Positions 23,519 to 32,271 of a DNA stretch of 64,000 nucleotides are shown in pieces. This DNA is from Azospira restricta (GTDB lineage Bacteria; Pseudomonadota; Gammaproteobacteria; Burkholderiales; Rhodocyclaceae). The position numbers were made by a program, and so were the translations under genes. Within the stretch, counting starts at the first letter, position 1. Each line of letters starts with the position of its first letter. Under the pieces are notes generated by a model, which had not been told where the DNA came from, made no database searches, and saw only the letters and a program-made list of their open reading frames with translations. The stretch covers positions 2,737,501-2,801,500 of the forward strand of contig NZ_CP064781.1 of NCBI RefSeq assembly GCF_016858125.1, in the 5' to 3' direction.

Positions 23519-23793
23519 CAGCCTGCCGTCCGCTTGGCGCGCAGGCGGGCAACGACATCCGCCGCGGGCTTGAGTTTGCCGGCGGCCACCTCCTGGTTGC
23601 CGAGCGCCAGGATTTTCAGCAGGGCCAGAGTTTCCTGGGTTTCCTCGAACGAGGCCACGTCCTGCAACACGGCCTTGGCTTCTCCGTTCTGGGTGATGAC
23701 CAGCGGCTCGCGCTGCTCGGCGAGCCGGGTCAGGACTTCGGCCGCGTTGGCCTTGAGGTAGCTGATGGGTTTGACTTGAGACGAGTAGCGCAT
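23518..23793 (-). CDS. Phd/YefM-family antitoxin
   Basis: 91 residues. The N-terminal Phd/YefM DNA-binding fold is clear: ISYLKANAAEVLTRLAEQREPLVITQNGEAKAVL. The C-terminal half is a charged helix expected to wrap the toxin. Precedes and overlaps the ParE-like toxin gene; likely autoregulates through the palindromic region just upstream. Confidence 0.9.
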   Translation of the reverse strand: MRYSSQVKPISYLKANAAEVLTRLAEQREPLVITQNGEAKAVLQDVASFEETQETLALLKILALGNQEVAAGKLKPAADVVARLRAKRTAG

Positions 23794-23799
23794 GGCCGT

Positions 23800-23857
23800 G
23801 CTCCTTGCATTTGACGAGGACTGAATTTAGTCCTTTTGTGGTCTTGCAGCAAGGAGC
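23800..23857. promoter_or_regulatory. nested inverted repeats, candidate toxin-antitoxin operator
   Basis: Outer arms GCTCCTTGC (23800-23808) and GCAAGGAGC (23849-23857) enclose AGGACT-gaattt-AGTCCT (23817-23834). They start 7 bases upstream of the antitoxin ATG, where Phd-type antitoxins usually bind. The site assignment is inference from position and symmetry. Confidence 0.5.
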
Positions 23858-23920
23858 CTGAACCAACCCAATGGGGGCAGCAGCGGTAAGGAGGCGCGTT
23901 CAGTTTTCCCGCACCGCTCT

Positions 23921-24331
23921 TCAGTGCGACGCGCTCGCATCCGGCCGGATGCACTGGATGTCGAGCCGCAGCGAATCCGCAAGATCGAGCCACACCCGGT
24001 CGGCGGTGACGACGGCCATGCCGTGCAGGCGCGCCGTCGCCAGGCAGGCGCGGTCGCCCAGCGAGAGCCCGCGCGAACGGGTCTGTGCCCGCAGCCGGGC
24101 GGTTTCCGTGGCCTCCTGCGCCGCGAAGGGCAGGGGCTTCAGGTCGAGGATCGCCAGCGATGCCTGCGCGTCGTCCGGCGGCACGCCGCGGTCGATCAGC
24201 TTGCCCAGCACTTCGGCGACATTGACCGGGCTGGCGTAAGCAGAGCCGTCGAGGATGGCGGGTTCGACGGCCTGCCAGCCGGGCTCGCCGTGCAGGTAGG
24301 CGAGGATTGCCGAGGCGTCGAGGAGGGGCAT
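23921..24331 (-). CDS. vapC: VapC-type PIN-domain ribonuclease toxin
   Basis: 136 residues. PIN-domain acidic residues: LLDASAILAYL (Asp5), NVAEVLGKL (Glu), GLSLGDRACLATA (Asp) and AVVTADRVW (Asp). Members cleave specific tRNAs or rRNA. The start overlaps the antitoxin stop (TGATG), and the pair lies on the same strand as, and about 130 bp upstream of, the Phd/ParE pair. Confidence 0.92.
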   Translation of the reverse strand: MPLLDASAILAYLHGEPGWQAVEPAILDGSAYASPVNVAEVLGKLIDRGVPPDDAQASLAILDLKPLPFAAQEATETARLRAQTRSRGLSLGDRACLATARLHGMAVVTADRVWLDLADSLRLDIQCIRPDASASH

Positions 24332-24582
24332 CAGCGGCGGTCCTCCCGGTCCTGTTCGGCGCGGCGCTCGGCGACGAGTTCCGTCGCCAGTTCGACCTCG
24401 GCCGGGACATGGCGCTTGATCGTCGCCTGCGCGCGGCGGAGCTGGGCGAGGCGGGTTGTCACGACGAGTTCGCCGTCGCGGATTTCCCAGATCAGCTGGT
24501 CGCCATCCTTGATGCCGAGTTGTTCGCGCAGAGCAGCGGGGATCACCGTTCTGCCGTGAGAGAGGTTCGAAGTGGCGGCCAT
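24331..24582 (-). CDS. vapB: AbrB/VapB-family antitoxin
   Basis: 83 residues. SpoVT/AbrB swapped-hairpin N-terminus: NLSHGRTVIPAALREQLGIK, GDQLIWEIRDGELVV. The C-terminus is a long charged helix rich in Arg and Glu for toxin binding. Start ATG at 24582; an upstream in-frame ATG would add a few residues. Coupled to vapC by a one-base overlap. Confidence 0.88.
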   Translation of the reverse strand: MAATSNLSHGRTVIPAALREQLGIKDGDQLIWEIRDGELVVTTRLAQLRRAQATIKRHVPAEVELATELVAERRAEQDREDRR

Positions 24583-24717
24583 GGCAATAGTTTCTATGAA
24601 TAGCGTTGTCTGGCAATTTATATCAATAGTCGTAAAAATGCCATGACCTCGTTGAAACATCCGACCTGTGCCGGTCCGTCGCTTCCTGCCAAGCATAATG
24701 CACGGTCGGAGCGGTAA

Positions 24718-24744
24718 AATAGCCGCATTATTTATAAGGCTATT
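24718..24744. promoter_or_regulatory. inverted repeat in the vapB / radical-SAM divergent spacer
   Basis: AATAGCC (24718-24724) and GGCTATT (24738-24744) around a 13-base AT-rich centre, ending six bases before the GTG start of the next gene. The rest of the 168-base spacer is AT-rich and presumably holds the divergent promoters. Confidence 0.35.
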
Positions 24745-24750
24745 ATTTCC

Positions 24751-25659
24751 GTGCAGCTCGAAGACCACGTCACCACCCTCGGCAGCCACCTGAAATCCCG
24801 CTTCGGCGCGCGCGTGCGCAAGCTGTCGCTGCATGTCGGCTTCACCTGTCCGAACCGCGACGGCACGCTGGGGCGGGGCGGCTGCACCTTCTGCAGCGTG
24901 CGCTCGTTCAACGAGGACGACCCCGGGGCGTCGATCGGCGAGCAGCTGGTGAAGGGACGGGCGCGCACGGCGCGGGCGGAGCGCTATCTGGCCTACTTCC
25001 AGGCCTACACCAGCACCTACGCCGAGGTCGAGGAGCTGCGCCGGCTCTACGAGGAGGCGCTGGCGCAGGCGGACATCGTCGGGCTGTGCGTCGGCACGCG
25101 GCCGGACTGCGTGCCGGATGCGGTGCTGGAGATCCTCGCCGGCTACCGCGAGCGCGGCTACGAGGTGTGGCTGGAGCTGGGGCTGCAGAGCGCGCACGAG
25201 GCGACGCTGGCGCTGATCAACCGCGGCCACGGCTTTGCCGCCTATGCCGACGCGGTGACGCGGGCCTACCGCTACGGGGTGCCGGTGTGTACGCACCTGA
25301 TCCTCGGGCTGCCCGGCGAGACGCCGGCGATGATGCTCGACACGCACCGCCAGGTGCTGGGCTGCGGCGTCGCCGGGATCAAGCTGCATCCGCTGATGAT
25401 CGTCAAGGGCGCGCGCATGGCGGCGCACTACGCGCGCGGCGGGCTGCAGCCGCTGGCGCAGGAGGCCTACGTCGAGACCGCCGCCGAGCTGATCCGGCGC
25501 ACGCCGCGCGAGGTGATCTTCCACCGCGTGACGGCGACCGCGCGGCCGCCGACGCTGATCGCGCCGGACTGGTGCCGGACGCGCTGGTCCGCCGCGCAGG
25601 CGCTGTGCGCCGAACTGGCCCGCGACGGCGGGCAGGGCAGCTACCTGAAGGGCGCCTAG
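24751..25659 (+). CDS. yhcC: YhcC-family radical SAM protein
   Basis: 302 residues from a GTG. Cluster motif CPNRDGTLGRGGCTFC gives the C-x-n-C-x-x-C pattern of the TIGR01212/YhcC family, followed by SFNEDDPG, GTRPDCVPD, ELGLQSAHEATL, HLILGLPGETPAMM and IKLHPLMIVKG, all typical. Family members are widespread, but their reaction is not established. It ends overlapping the 3' end of the convergent yegD-type gene by four bases. Confidence 0.93.
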   Translation: MQLEDHVTTLGSHLKSRFGARVRKLSLHVGFTCPNRDGTLGRGGCTFCSVRSFNEDDPGASIGEQLVKGRARTARAERYLAYFQAYTSTYAEVEELRRLYEEALAQADIVGLCVGTRPDCVPDAVLEILAGYRERGYEVWLELGLQSAHEATLALINRGHGFAAYADAVTRAYRYGVPVCTHLILGLPGETPAMMLDTHRQVLGCGVAGIKLHPLMIVKGARMAAHYARGGLQPLAQEAYVETAAELIRRTPREVIFHRVTATARPPTLIAPDWCRTRWSAAQALCAELARDGGQGSYLKGA

Positions 25660-26921
25660 CCGAAGCGCCGCGCCGCCTCGACGGCCAGCCCGGCGCCGAT
25701 GCTGCCGAAGAGGTCGCCCTCGACCGCCTGCGCCTTCGGCAGCAGCGCGGCGATGCGCCGGCGCAGCGCCGGAATGCCGCTCGAACCGCCGGTGAAGAAC
25801 ACCGTGTCGATGCCCTCGGCGGCGACGCCCGCGTCGCGCAGCAGCGCGGCGACGGTGGCCTCGACCTTTTCCACCAGCGTCGTCGTCGCCAGCTCGAACT
25901 CGGCGCGGGTCAATTCGTGCTGCCAGTCCGGGGCGAAGCGGTCGAGCGACAGCGCGGCGGTGTCGCGGTCGGAGAGCGCGATCTTGGCTTCCTCGACGCG
26001 GTGCGCCAGCCAGTGGCCGGCGCGCTGCTCGATCAGCCGCAGCAGGCGGTCGAGTTGCTCCGGCGCCATCGCTTCGAGGCGCAGCTGCTGCTGTTCGGCC
26101 CAGACCTGGCGGGTGTAGGCGAAGTTGATGGTGTGCCAGGTGGCGAGGTTGAAGAAGACGCTCGCCGGCATCTCGCGCCCGTTCTTCAGCCGGCTGCGGT
26201 AGCCGAGCTGCGGCATCACGCTGGCGAGGCTCAACTGGCGGTCGAAGTCGGTGCCGCCGATGTGCACGCCGGCGTTCGCCAGCACGTCGGCGCGGCGGTC
26301 GGCGGCCTTCGCGCGCTCGGGGGAGAGGCGGACCAGCGAGAAATCGGAGGTGCCGCCGCCGATGTCGACGATCAGCACCAGCTCCTCGCGGTGGATGTCG
26401 CGCTCGTAGTGGAAGGCGGCGGCGATCGGCTCGTACTGGAAGGACACCTCGGCGAAGCCGACGGCGCGGGCGATCTCGGCCAGCGTCTGCTCGGCCTGGC
26501 GGTCGGCGGCCGCGTCGTCGTCGACGAAGAAGACCGGGCGGCCGAACACCGCCTGCTCGAACGGGCGGCCGCCCTCGGCCTCGGCGCGCGCCTTGAGCGT
26601 GCCGATGAAATGCGTGAGCAGCTCGCGGAAGACCACCGGCCGGCCCTGCACCTCGGTGCGGCCGTCGATCAGGCTGCTGCCGAGCAGGCTCTTCAAGGAG
26701 CGCATCAGCCGCCCCTCGCAGCCCTCCAGGTACTCGCTCAGGCCGGCGCGGCCGAAGCTGACCGAATCCTCCTCGGCATTGAAGAAGACCACCGACGGTA
26801 GCGTCGGCCTGCCGTCTTCCAGCGGCAGCAGCGTCGCCGCCTGCGGGCGCAGCCAGCCGACGGTGGAGTTGGAGGTGCCGAAGTCGATGCCGCAGGCGCG
26901 GGCGGGGGAGGCGTGGGTCAC
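25656..26921 (-). CDS. yegD: YegD-family Hsp70-like protein (ATPase domain only)
   Basis: 421 residues, the ATPase domain of Hsp70 without the usual peptide-binding domain. Nucleotide-binding motifs: GIDFGTSNSTVG, VDIGGGTSDFSLV, YEPIAAAFHYE and TGGSSGIPALRRRIA. The family function is not established; chaperone-like ATPase activity is expected. Lies downstream of the TRIC-like gene on the same strand, separated by a strong hairpin. Confidence 0.93.
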   Translation of the reverse strand: MTHASPARACGIDFGTSNSTVGWLRPQAATLLPLEDGRPTLPSVVFFNAEEDSVSFGRAGLSEYLEGCEGRLMRSLKSLLGSSLIDGRTEVQGRPVVFRELLTHFIGTLKARAEAEGGRPFEQAVFGRPVFFVDDDAAADRQAEQTLAEIARAVGFAEVSFQYEPIAAAFHYERDIHREELVLIVDIGGGTSDFSLVRLSPERAKAADRRADVLANAGVHIGGTDFDRQLSLASVMPQLGYRSRLKNGREMPASVFFNLATWHTINFAYTRQVWAEQQQLRLEAMAPEQLDRLLRLIEQRAGHWLAHRVEEAKIALSDRDTAALSLDRFAPDWQHELTRAEFELATTTLVEKVEATVAALLRDAGVAAEGIDTVFFTGGSSGIPALRRRIAALLPKAQAVEGDLFGSIGAGLAVEAARRFG

Positions 26922-26944
26922 GGAAAACGGAAGGAAAGCCGAAG

Positions 26945-26968
26945 CGGGCGCGCGATGCTACGCGCCCG
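26945..26968 (-). terminator. GC-rich hairpin between TRIC-like gene and yegD
   Basis: Perfect 8-bp stem CGGGCGCG / CGCGCCCG with an 8-base loop, in the spacer after the TRIC-like stop codon. No U tract. The core resembles the hairpin at 6897-6929 (GGGCGC stem with a TACGATC/TAGCATC-like loop). Confidence 0.45.
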
Positions 26969-26999
26969 GCACGGCGATGTCCAGTCGCCGCGCCCGCCT

Positions 27000-27662
27000 T
27001 CAGTCGCCGCGCCAGGTCGGCAGGCGCAGATCGAGGAGCAGCGCCAGCGCGCGCAGCGCGAAGGTGATCGCGGCAGCGCCGGCGAGGACGAGCCAGTCGG
27101 CGACGCCGAGCCGCTCGCCGGCCACCACGCACCAGCCGCCGACGAAGGCGCAGACGGCATACGGGCGGTGGTCGCGGAAGGCGCTGGGAATCTCGTTGCA
27201 GACGATGTCGCGCAGCACGCCGCCGAAGACGGCGGTGATCATGCCCATCACCACGGCAACGATCGCCGGCGTGCCGGCGTCCAGCGCGAGCTGGGTACCG
27301 CCGGCGGTGAACAGGCCGAGGCCGAGGGCGTCCGGCCACTGGATCGCGCGCTCGGTGGGCTCGAAGTGGCGGCCGCGCAGGAACAGCATCGCCAGCAGGC
27401 TGAGGCCGAGCAGGATCCACAGCCACTCGGCGTGCGCGACCCAGAACAGCGGCCGGCGGTCGAGCAGGATGTCGCGCAGCGTGCCGCCGCCGAACGCGGC
27501 GAGCGCGACGACGGTGCACACGCCGATGATGTCGAGCCTCCGGCGCGCCGCCTCGAGCAGGCCGGAGGCGGCGAAGGCGAGGATCGCGGTGGCCTCGATC
27601 AGCGTCTGCGCGGCGGAGAGCGAGAGCGCGGGAACGGCGGACAGGGCGGCGGCGGTCGGCAT
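27000..27662 (-). CDS. TRIC-like (YadS/UPF0126) cation channel family protein, copy 1
   Basis: 220 residues, about seven membrane helices, with the duplicated signature of the family: FGGGTLRDILLDRRPLFWV and FGGVLRDIVCNEIPSAF. Bacterial relatives of trimeric intracellular cation channels form potassium-permeable trimers; a glycine-transporter link has also been proposed for some. Eight bp after alr, so part of the alanine cluster transcript. A second copy is at 45975-46604. Confidence 0.92.
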   Translation of the reverse strand: MPTAAALSAVPALSLSAAQTLIEATAILAFAASGLLEAARRRLDIIGVCTVVALAAFGGGTLRDILLDRRPLFWVAHAEWLWILLGLSLLAMLFLRGRHFEPTERAIQWPDALGLGLFTAGGTQLALDAGTPAIVAVVMGMITAVFGGVLRDIVCNEIPSAFRDHRPYAVCAFVGGWCVVAGERLGVADWLVLAGAAAITFALRALALLLDLRLPTWRGD

Positions 27663-27670
27663 CGGGATGC

Positions 27671-28801
27671 CTATTGCGCCGGTGGCGCCGCGGCCGGCTC
27701 GATGTGGCGGCGCGCATAGCGCGCGCCGAGGCTGGTCAGAATTTCGTAGCCGATCGTGCCGGCGCGGGCGGCGATCGCGTCCACGTCGTTGACCGGGTCG
27801 GCCAGGTCCACCAGCGTGCCTTCGCCGAGGCGGCCTTCGGGCAGGTCGGTGACGTCCAGCGTGAGGGTGTCCATCGACACGTTGCCGACCAGCGGCAGGC
27901 GGATGCCGTCGCACAGCGCATGGCCGCGGTTGCTGAGGCTGCGCAGGTAGCCGTCGGCGTAGCCGACGGCGACGGTGGCGATGCGCGAGCGGCGGGCGGC
28001 GGTCCAGGTGTGCGCGTAGCCGACCGGCGTGCCGGCCTCGATCGTGCGCAGCTGCAGCACCTTGCCCTGCAGGCGGATCGCCGGGCGCAGCGGGTTGGCG
28101 CGGCCGGCGACCGGCGCCACGCCGTAGAGCGCCGCGCCGGGGCGGACGAGGTCGAAGTGGTAGTCGCCGCCGAGGAAGATCCCGGACGAATTGGCGAGGC
28201 TGGCGCGGGCCTTCGGCAGGCGCGCCAGCGCGGCGCGGAAGCGTTCGCGCTGGGCGCGGTTGGCCGGGTTGTCCTGCTCCTCGGCGCTGGCCAGATGGCT
28301 CATCACGAACTGCAGGGCGATGCCCTGCAGCACTGCGGGGACCGCGGCGAGCTGGTCGAGTTCGTCCGCCGCCAGCCCGAGGCGGGCCATGCCGGTGTCG
28401 ATCTGCAGCACCGCCGGCAGCGCCTGGCCCTGCATGATGCCGAGTTTCTGCCAGGCGGCCACCTGCGGCAGGCTGTTGAGCACCGGCACCAGGCCGTGCG
28501 CGGCGCAGTCCGCCTCGGCGCCGGGGTGCGCGCCGTGCAGCACGTAGATCGTCGCGTCGGCCGGCAGCGCCGGGCGCAGCGCGGCGCCTTCGTCGAGGTG
28601 GGCGACGAAGAAGTGGCGGCAGCCGGCGCGGTACAGTGCCGGCGCGACCTGCCGCGCGCCGAGGCCGTAGGCGTCGGCCTTGACCACGGCGGCGCAGGTC
28701 GCCTTGCCGACCAGCGCGCGCAGCGCGCGCCAGTTGTTGCAGATGGCGCCGAGGTCGATGGTCAGCACGGCGCCGGCGGTGGTGAGGGGGCGAGGGGTCA
28801 T
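27671..28801 (-). CDS. alr: alanine racemase
   Basis: 376 residues. PLP lysine in VVKADAYG (Lys41), ANSSGIF, RPGAALYG, catalytic Tyr region VGYADGYLR, and VGNVSMDTLTLDV. It interconverts L- and D-alanine for peptidoglycan and, given its position after dadA, ridA and the alanine symporter, probably serves as the catabolic (DadX-like) racemase. The ATG has no clear ribosome site. A hairpin at 28835-28861 separates it from agcS. Confidence 0.95.
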   Translation of the reverse strand: MTPRPLTTAGAVLTIDLGAICNNWRALRALVGKATCAAVVKADAYGLGARQVAPALYRAGCRHFFVAHLDEGAALRPALPADATIYVLHGAHPGAEADCAAHGLVPVLNSLPQVAAWQKLGIMQGQALPAVLQIDTGMARLGLAADELDQLAAVPAVLQGIALQFVMSHLASAEEQDNPANRAQRERFRAALARLPKARASLANSSGIFLGGDYHFDLVRPGAALYGVAPVAGRANPLRPAIRLQGKVLQLRTIEAGTPVGYAHTWTAARRSRIATVAVGYADGYLRSLSNRGHALCDGIRLPLVGNVSMDTLTLDVTDLPEGRLGEGTLVDLADPVNDVDAIAARAGTIGYEILTSLGARYARRHIEPAAAPPAQ

Positions 28802-28834
28802 GGTCGAGGGTACCGGAAATTGCGTTGCATCCTG

Positions 28835-28861
28835 CCCCGACCGCCGTTGCGGCGGCCGGGG
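28835..28861 (-). terminator. hairpin between agcS and alr
   Basis: Stem CCCCG-A-CCGCC / GGCGG-C-CGGGG (eleven positions, one A-C mismatch) with a five-base loop. No U tract, so probably an attenuating or stabilising hairpin that could set the ratio of alr to the upstream genes. Confidence 0.45.
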
Positions 28862-28873
28862 GTTGCACGGGGA

Positions 28874-30256
28874 TTACTTGGCTGCGTTCCGCGCCAGCTG
28901 GGCGCGCGGCGAGGCCTTCTCCGCCCAGTACTCCTGGGTCAGGCGGACGACGACCGGCGCGAGCAGCAGCAGCGAGACCAGGTTGGGCAGCGCCATGAAG
29001 GCGTTGAGCGTGTCCGCGACCAGCCAGACGAAGTCGAGCTGGGTGACGGCGCCGACCAGCACGAAGATCGTCCACAGCACGCGGTAGGGAATCTCGACCG
29101 CGGTGCCGACCAGGTACTCCCAGCACTTCTCGCCGTAGTAGGCCCAGCCGAGGATGGTGGTGAAGGCGAAGATGGCCAGTGCGATGGCGAGGAAGGCGCC
29201 GCCGAAGCCGGGGAAGGCGGCGGTGAAGCCGGCCGAGCTGAGCGCCGCGCCCTTCAGGCCGCTGCTCCAGACGCCGGTGACGATCAGCACCAGGCCGGTC
29301 ATCGTGCACACGACGATGGTGTCGATGAAGGTGCCCATCATGCCGATCAGCCCGGACTCGACCGGGTTCTTCGTCTGCCCGGCGGCCTGCGCGATGCCGG
29401 CGGTACCGAGGCCGGCCTCGTTGGAGAAGATGCCGCGGGCGACGCCGTAGCGCATCGCCATCATCACCGCCGCGCCGGCGAAGCCGCCGGTCGCCGCGAC
29501 CGGGTTGAAGGCGCTCTCGAAGATCAGCGCGAAGGCGGCCGGGATCTGGTCGGCGTAGAGGCCGAGCACGATCAGCGAGGCGACCACGTAGCCGACGCAC
29601 ATGAACGGCACCAGCTTCTCGGCCACCGCGCCGATGCGCTTGACGCCGCCGAGCAGCACGAAGCCGGTGAAGGCCGCCATGGCGACGCCGGACACCCACG
29701 GGTTGATGCCGAAGGCGGCGTCGAGCGCGCCGGCGATGCTGTTCGACTGCACCATGTTGCCGATGCCGAAGCCGGCGAGACCGCCGAACAGCGCGAAGGC
29801 CGCACCCAGCCAGCGCCAGTGGCGGCCAAGGCCGTTCTTGATCGCGTACATCGGGCCGCCGATCTGCTCGCCGCGGTCGTCGGTCTCGCGGTAATGCACG
29901 GCGAGCAGGACTTCGGCGTACTTGGTGGCCATGCCGACCAGCGCCGTCATCCACATCCAGAACAGCGCGCCGGGGCCGCCGACGGCGATCGCGGTGGCGA
30001 CGCCGGCGATGTTGCCGGTGCCGACGGTCGCCGCCAGCGCGGTCATCAGCGCGGCGTAGGGGGTGATCTCGCCGGGGGCGCCGGGCGCCGCCTTGCGGCC
30101 GCGCCAGATCATGACGAAGCCGGCGACGATCTTGGTCACCGGCATGAATTTAAGCCGCAGCTGCAGGTAGATGCCGGTGCCGAGGATGGCGACCAGCATC
30201 GGCGGCCCCCAGACGAGGTCGTTGATGGCGGTGATGACGCTGATGATTGCTTCCAT
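28874..30256 (-). CDS. alanine/glycine:cation symporter (AGCS family)
   Basis: 460 residues, about ten membrane helices. AGCS features: VWGPPMLVAILGTGIYLQLR at the N-terminus, PYAALMTALAATVGTGNIAGVATAI, GGPMYAIKNGLGRHW and GLIGMMGTFIDTIVVCTMTG. Sodium- or proton-coupled uptake of alanine or glycine, supplying DadA and Alr. AGGAGA precedes the ATG. Third gene of the dadA-ridA-agcS-alr cluster. Confidence 0.95.
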   Translation of the reverse strand: MEAIISVITAINDLVWGPPMLVAILGTGIYLQLRLKFMPVTKIVAGFVMIWRGRKAAPGAPGEITPYAALMTALAATVGTGNIAGVATAIAVGGPGALFWMWMTALVGMATKYAEVLLAVHYRETDDRGEQIGGPMYAIKNGLGRHWRWLGAAFALFGGLAGFGIGNMVQSNSIAGALDAAFGINPWVSGVAMAAFTGFVLLGGVKRIGAVAEKLVPFMCVGYVVASLIVLGLYADQIPAAFALIFESAFNPVAATGGFAGAAVMMAMRYGVARGIFSNEAGLGTAGIAQAAGQTKNPVESGLIGMMGTFIDTIVVCTMTGLVLIVTGVWSSGLKGAALSSAGFTAAFPGFGGAFLAIALAIFAFTTILGWAYYGEKCWEYLVGTAVEIPYRVLWTIFVLVGAVTQLDFVWLVADTLNAFMALPNLVSLLLLAPVVVRLTQEYWAEKASPRAQLARNAAK

Positions 30257-30306
30257 GAATGTCTCCTGGTGTTTTTGTAATGTTGCGCGGATGCGGAGCC
30301 GGGCGC

Positions 30307-30684
30307 TCAGCGCGCCAGACGGGCGACGGCGCTGATCTCGACGCGGGCGCCGGTCGGCAGCGCGGCGACCTGGACCGTGGTGCGCGCCGGCAGCTGGCTG
30401 CCGAAGCGGGTGGCGTAGACGGCGTTCATCGCCGCGAACTCGGCGAGGTCGGTCAGATAGACGGTGGTCGACACCACCGCGGACAGGCCGAGGCCGCGGC
30501 TCGCCAGGATCGCTTCGAGGTTGTCGAGCACCTGCCCGGTCTGCCGCGCGATGTCGCCGTCGACCTTCTCGCCGGCGGCGGTGAGCGGGATCTGGCCGGA
30601 GGTGAACAGCCAGCCGTCGCTGGCCACCGCCTGCGAATACGGACCGATCGCCGCCGGCGCGTCCTTGGTTGCCACGAATTCCAT
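30307..30684 (-). CDS. ridA: RidA family enamine/imine deaminase
   Basis: 125 residues. AIGPYSQAV, LFTSGQIPL, NLEAILASRGL, KTTVYLTD-like TTVYLTDLAEFAAMN and PARTTVQVAALP with the conserved catalytic Arg. Hydrolyses reactive 2-aminoacrylate or imino acids; next to D-amino-acid dehydrogenase it would clear imines released during alanine oxidation. AGGAGA ribosome site. Second gene of the alanine cluster. Confidence 0.95.
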   Translation of the reverse strand: MEFVATKDAPAAIGPYSQAVASDGWLFTSGQIPLTAAGEKVDGDIARQTGQVLDNLEAILASRGLGLSAVVSTTVYLTDLAEFAAMNAVYATRFGSQLPARTTVQVAALPTGARVEISAVARLAR

Positions 30685-30742
30685 CGTCTTGTCTCCTGTA
30701 GTGGTGATGGTGGGTGCTGCCTGGGATGCTGCGGGGCGCCGC

Positions 30743-31999
30743 CTACGCGTGGTAGCGGGCGACGCCGAGGTCCTCGATGTCGATCTCGGGCGGCCGGCCG
30801 CTGATCAGGTCGGCCATCACGCGGCCGGTGCCGGCGGCCATCGTCCAGCCGAGCGTGCCGTGGCCGGTGCTGAGGAAGAGGTTGGGGTAGCGGGTCTTGC
30901 CGACGATCGGCGTGCCGTCCGGCGTCATCGGCCGCAGGCCGGTCCAGAACTCGGCGCCGGCGACGTCGCCGCCCTTCGGGAAGAGGTCGCTGACGACGAA
31001 TTCCAGCGTCTTGCGCCGACTGGCATTGAGGTTCAGGTCGTAGCCCGAGAGCTGCGCCGTGCCGCCGACGCGGATGCGGTCGCCGAGGCGGGTGACGGCG
31101 ACCTTGTGCGTCTCGTCCATGATCGTCGATTCGGGCGCCTTGGCGGCGTCGCTGATCGGCACCGTCAGCGAGAAGCCCTTCACCGGATAGACCGGGATGT
31201 CGATGCCGAGCGGCTTCAGGAGCTGCGGCGAGTAGCTGCCGAGCGCCAGGATGTAGCGGTCGGCGGTGAGCGTGCCGGCGTCGGTGCGGACGCCGGTGAT
31301 CTGTTCGCCGTCGCCGTCGATGCCGCGGATCGTCGTGCCGAAGCGGAAGTCGACGCCGAGATCCTCGGCCAGCTTCGCCAGGTTCTGCGTGAACTTGAAG
31401 CAGTCGCCGGTCTCGTCGCCGGGCAGGCGCAGCGCGCCGACGAACTTCTCCCTGACCTCGGCCAGGGCCGGCTCGTACTCGAGGTAGCCGTCGCGGTCGA
31501 GCACCTGGAAGGGCACGCCGTACTCGCGCAGGATCTCGGTGTCCTTGCCGACGCCGTCGAGCTGCTTCTGCGTGCGGAACAGCTGCAGCGTGCCCCGCGT
31601 CCGCTCGTCGTAGGCGATGCCGGTGTCGGCGCGCAGTTCCCTCAGGCAGTCGCGGCTGTACTCGGCGAGGCGGACCATGCGGCTCTTGTTCAGCTTGTAG
31701 CGGTGCTCGGTGCAGTTGCGCAGCATCGAGAAGCCCCAGCGCCACATCGCCGGGTCGAGCATCGGCTTGATCACCAGCGGGCTGTGCTGCATCAGCATCC
31801 ACTTGATCGCCTTCACCGGCACGCCGGGGCCGGCCCACGGCGCCGAGTAGCCGGGCGAGACTTCGCCGGCGTTGGCGTAGCTGGTTTCCAGCGCCGGGCC
31901 GGGCTGCCGGTCGATGACGGTGACCTGGTGCCCGGCACGGGCGAGGTAGTAGGCCATCGTCGTGCCGATGACGCCGCTGCCGAGGATGAGGACATGCAT
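30743..31999 (-). CDS. dadA: D-amino acid dehydrogenase small subunit (FAD)
   Basis: 418 residues. N-terminal FAD-binding [20 protein letters not shown] followed by [20 protein letters not shown], typical of DadA; C-terminal [14 protein letters not shown] and [12 protein letters not shown]. Oxidises D-alanine to pyruvate and ammonia, passing electrons to quinone at the inner membrane. AAGGAA before the ATG. First gene of the cluster, expressed from a candidate sigma-54 promoter about 65 bp upstream. Confidence 0.96.
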   Translation of the reverse strand: MHVLILGSGVIGTTMAYYLARAGHQVTVIDRQPGPALETSYANAGEVSPGYSAPWAGPGVPVKAIKWMLMQHSPLVIKPMLDPAMWRWGFSMLRNCTEHRYKLNKSRMVRLAEYSRDCLRELRADTGIAYDERTRGTLQLFRTQKQLDGVGKDTEILREYGVPFQVLDRDGYLEYEPALAEVREKFVGALRLPGDETGDCFKFTQNLAKLAEDLGVDFRFGTTIRGIDGDGEQITGVRTDAGTLTADRYILALGSYSPQLLKPLGIDIPVYPVKGFSLTVPISDAAKAPESTIMDETHKVAVTRLGDRIRVGGTAQLSGYDLNLNASRRKTLEFVVSDLFPKGGDVAGAEFWTGLRPMTPDGTPIVGKTRYPNLFLSTGHGTLGWTMAAGTGRVMADLISGRPPEIDIEDLGVARYHA

Positions 32000-32063
32000 G
32001 ATCTGGTTTCCTTGCTCTGGTTGCGATGGGCCGCTGTGACGGCCGGGGTCTCGACGCTCCCTT

Positions 32064-32079
32064 AGCAGGCGCCATGCCA
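32064..32079 (-). promoter_or_regulatory. candidate sigma-54 promoter of dadA cluster
   Basis: Minus strand reads TGGCATGGCGCCTGCT: GG of the -24 element and GC of the -12 element are exactly ten bases apart, and only two positions differ from the consensus TGGCAC-N5-TTGC. The expected transcript start is near 32052, about 53 bases before the dadA ATG. The divergent gene encodes an activator with a GAFTGA loop, which is the type that works with sigma-54. Confidence 0.6.
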
Positions 32080-32234
32080 AGCGGAAAAGTTGCAAATAAA
32101 CAATGGCTTGCAGATATTCGGCCGGCGCGGCGAGGGGATTGTGTAGCGAAATCGTTCCAACAACGCCCGCGCGGGGCCCCGGTATTCGTCGAAAATCTCG
32201 GCGAGACAGGCGATCGCAGTGCGTGTATCGTTAC

Positions 32235-32249
32235 CGTTACGTCGTAACG
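32235..32249. promoter_or_regulatory. perfect palindrome before the TyrR-like gene
   Basis: CGTTACG-T-CGTAACG, 7-bp arms with a one-base centre, 22 bases before the start codon, overlapping a direct repeat of CGTTAC. A candidate binding site for the activator itself or another regulator. It shares CGTAACGAAT with the element at 38087-38101. Confidence 0.45.
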
Positions 32250-32271
32250 AATTCGCAACAAGAGGCCGCCG

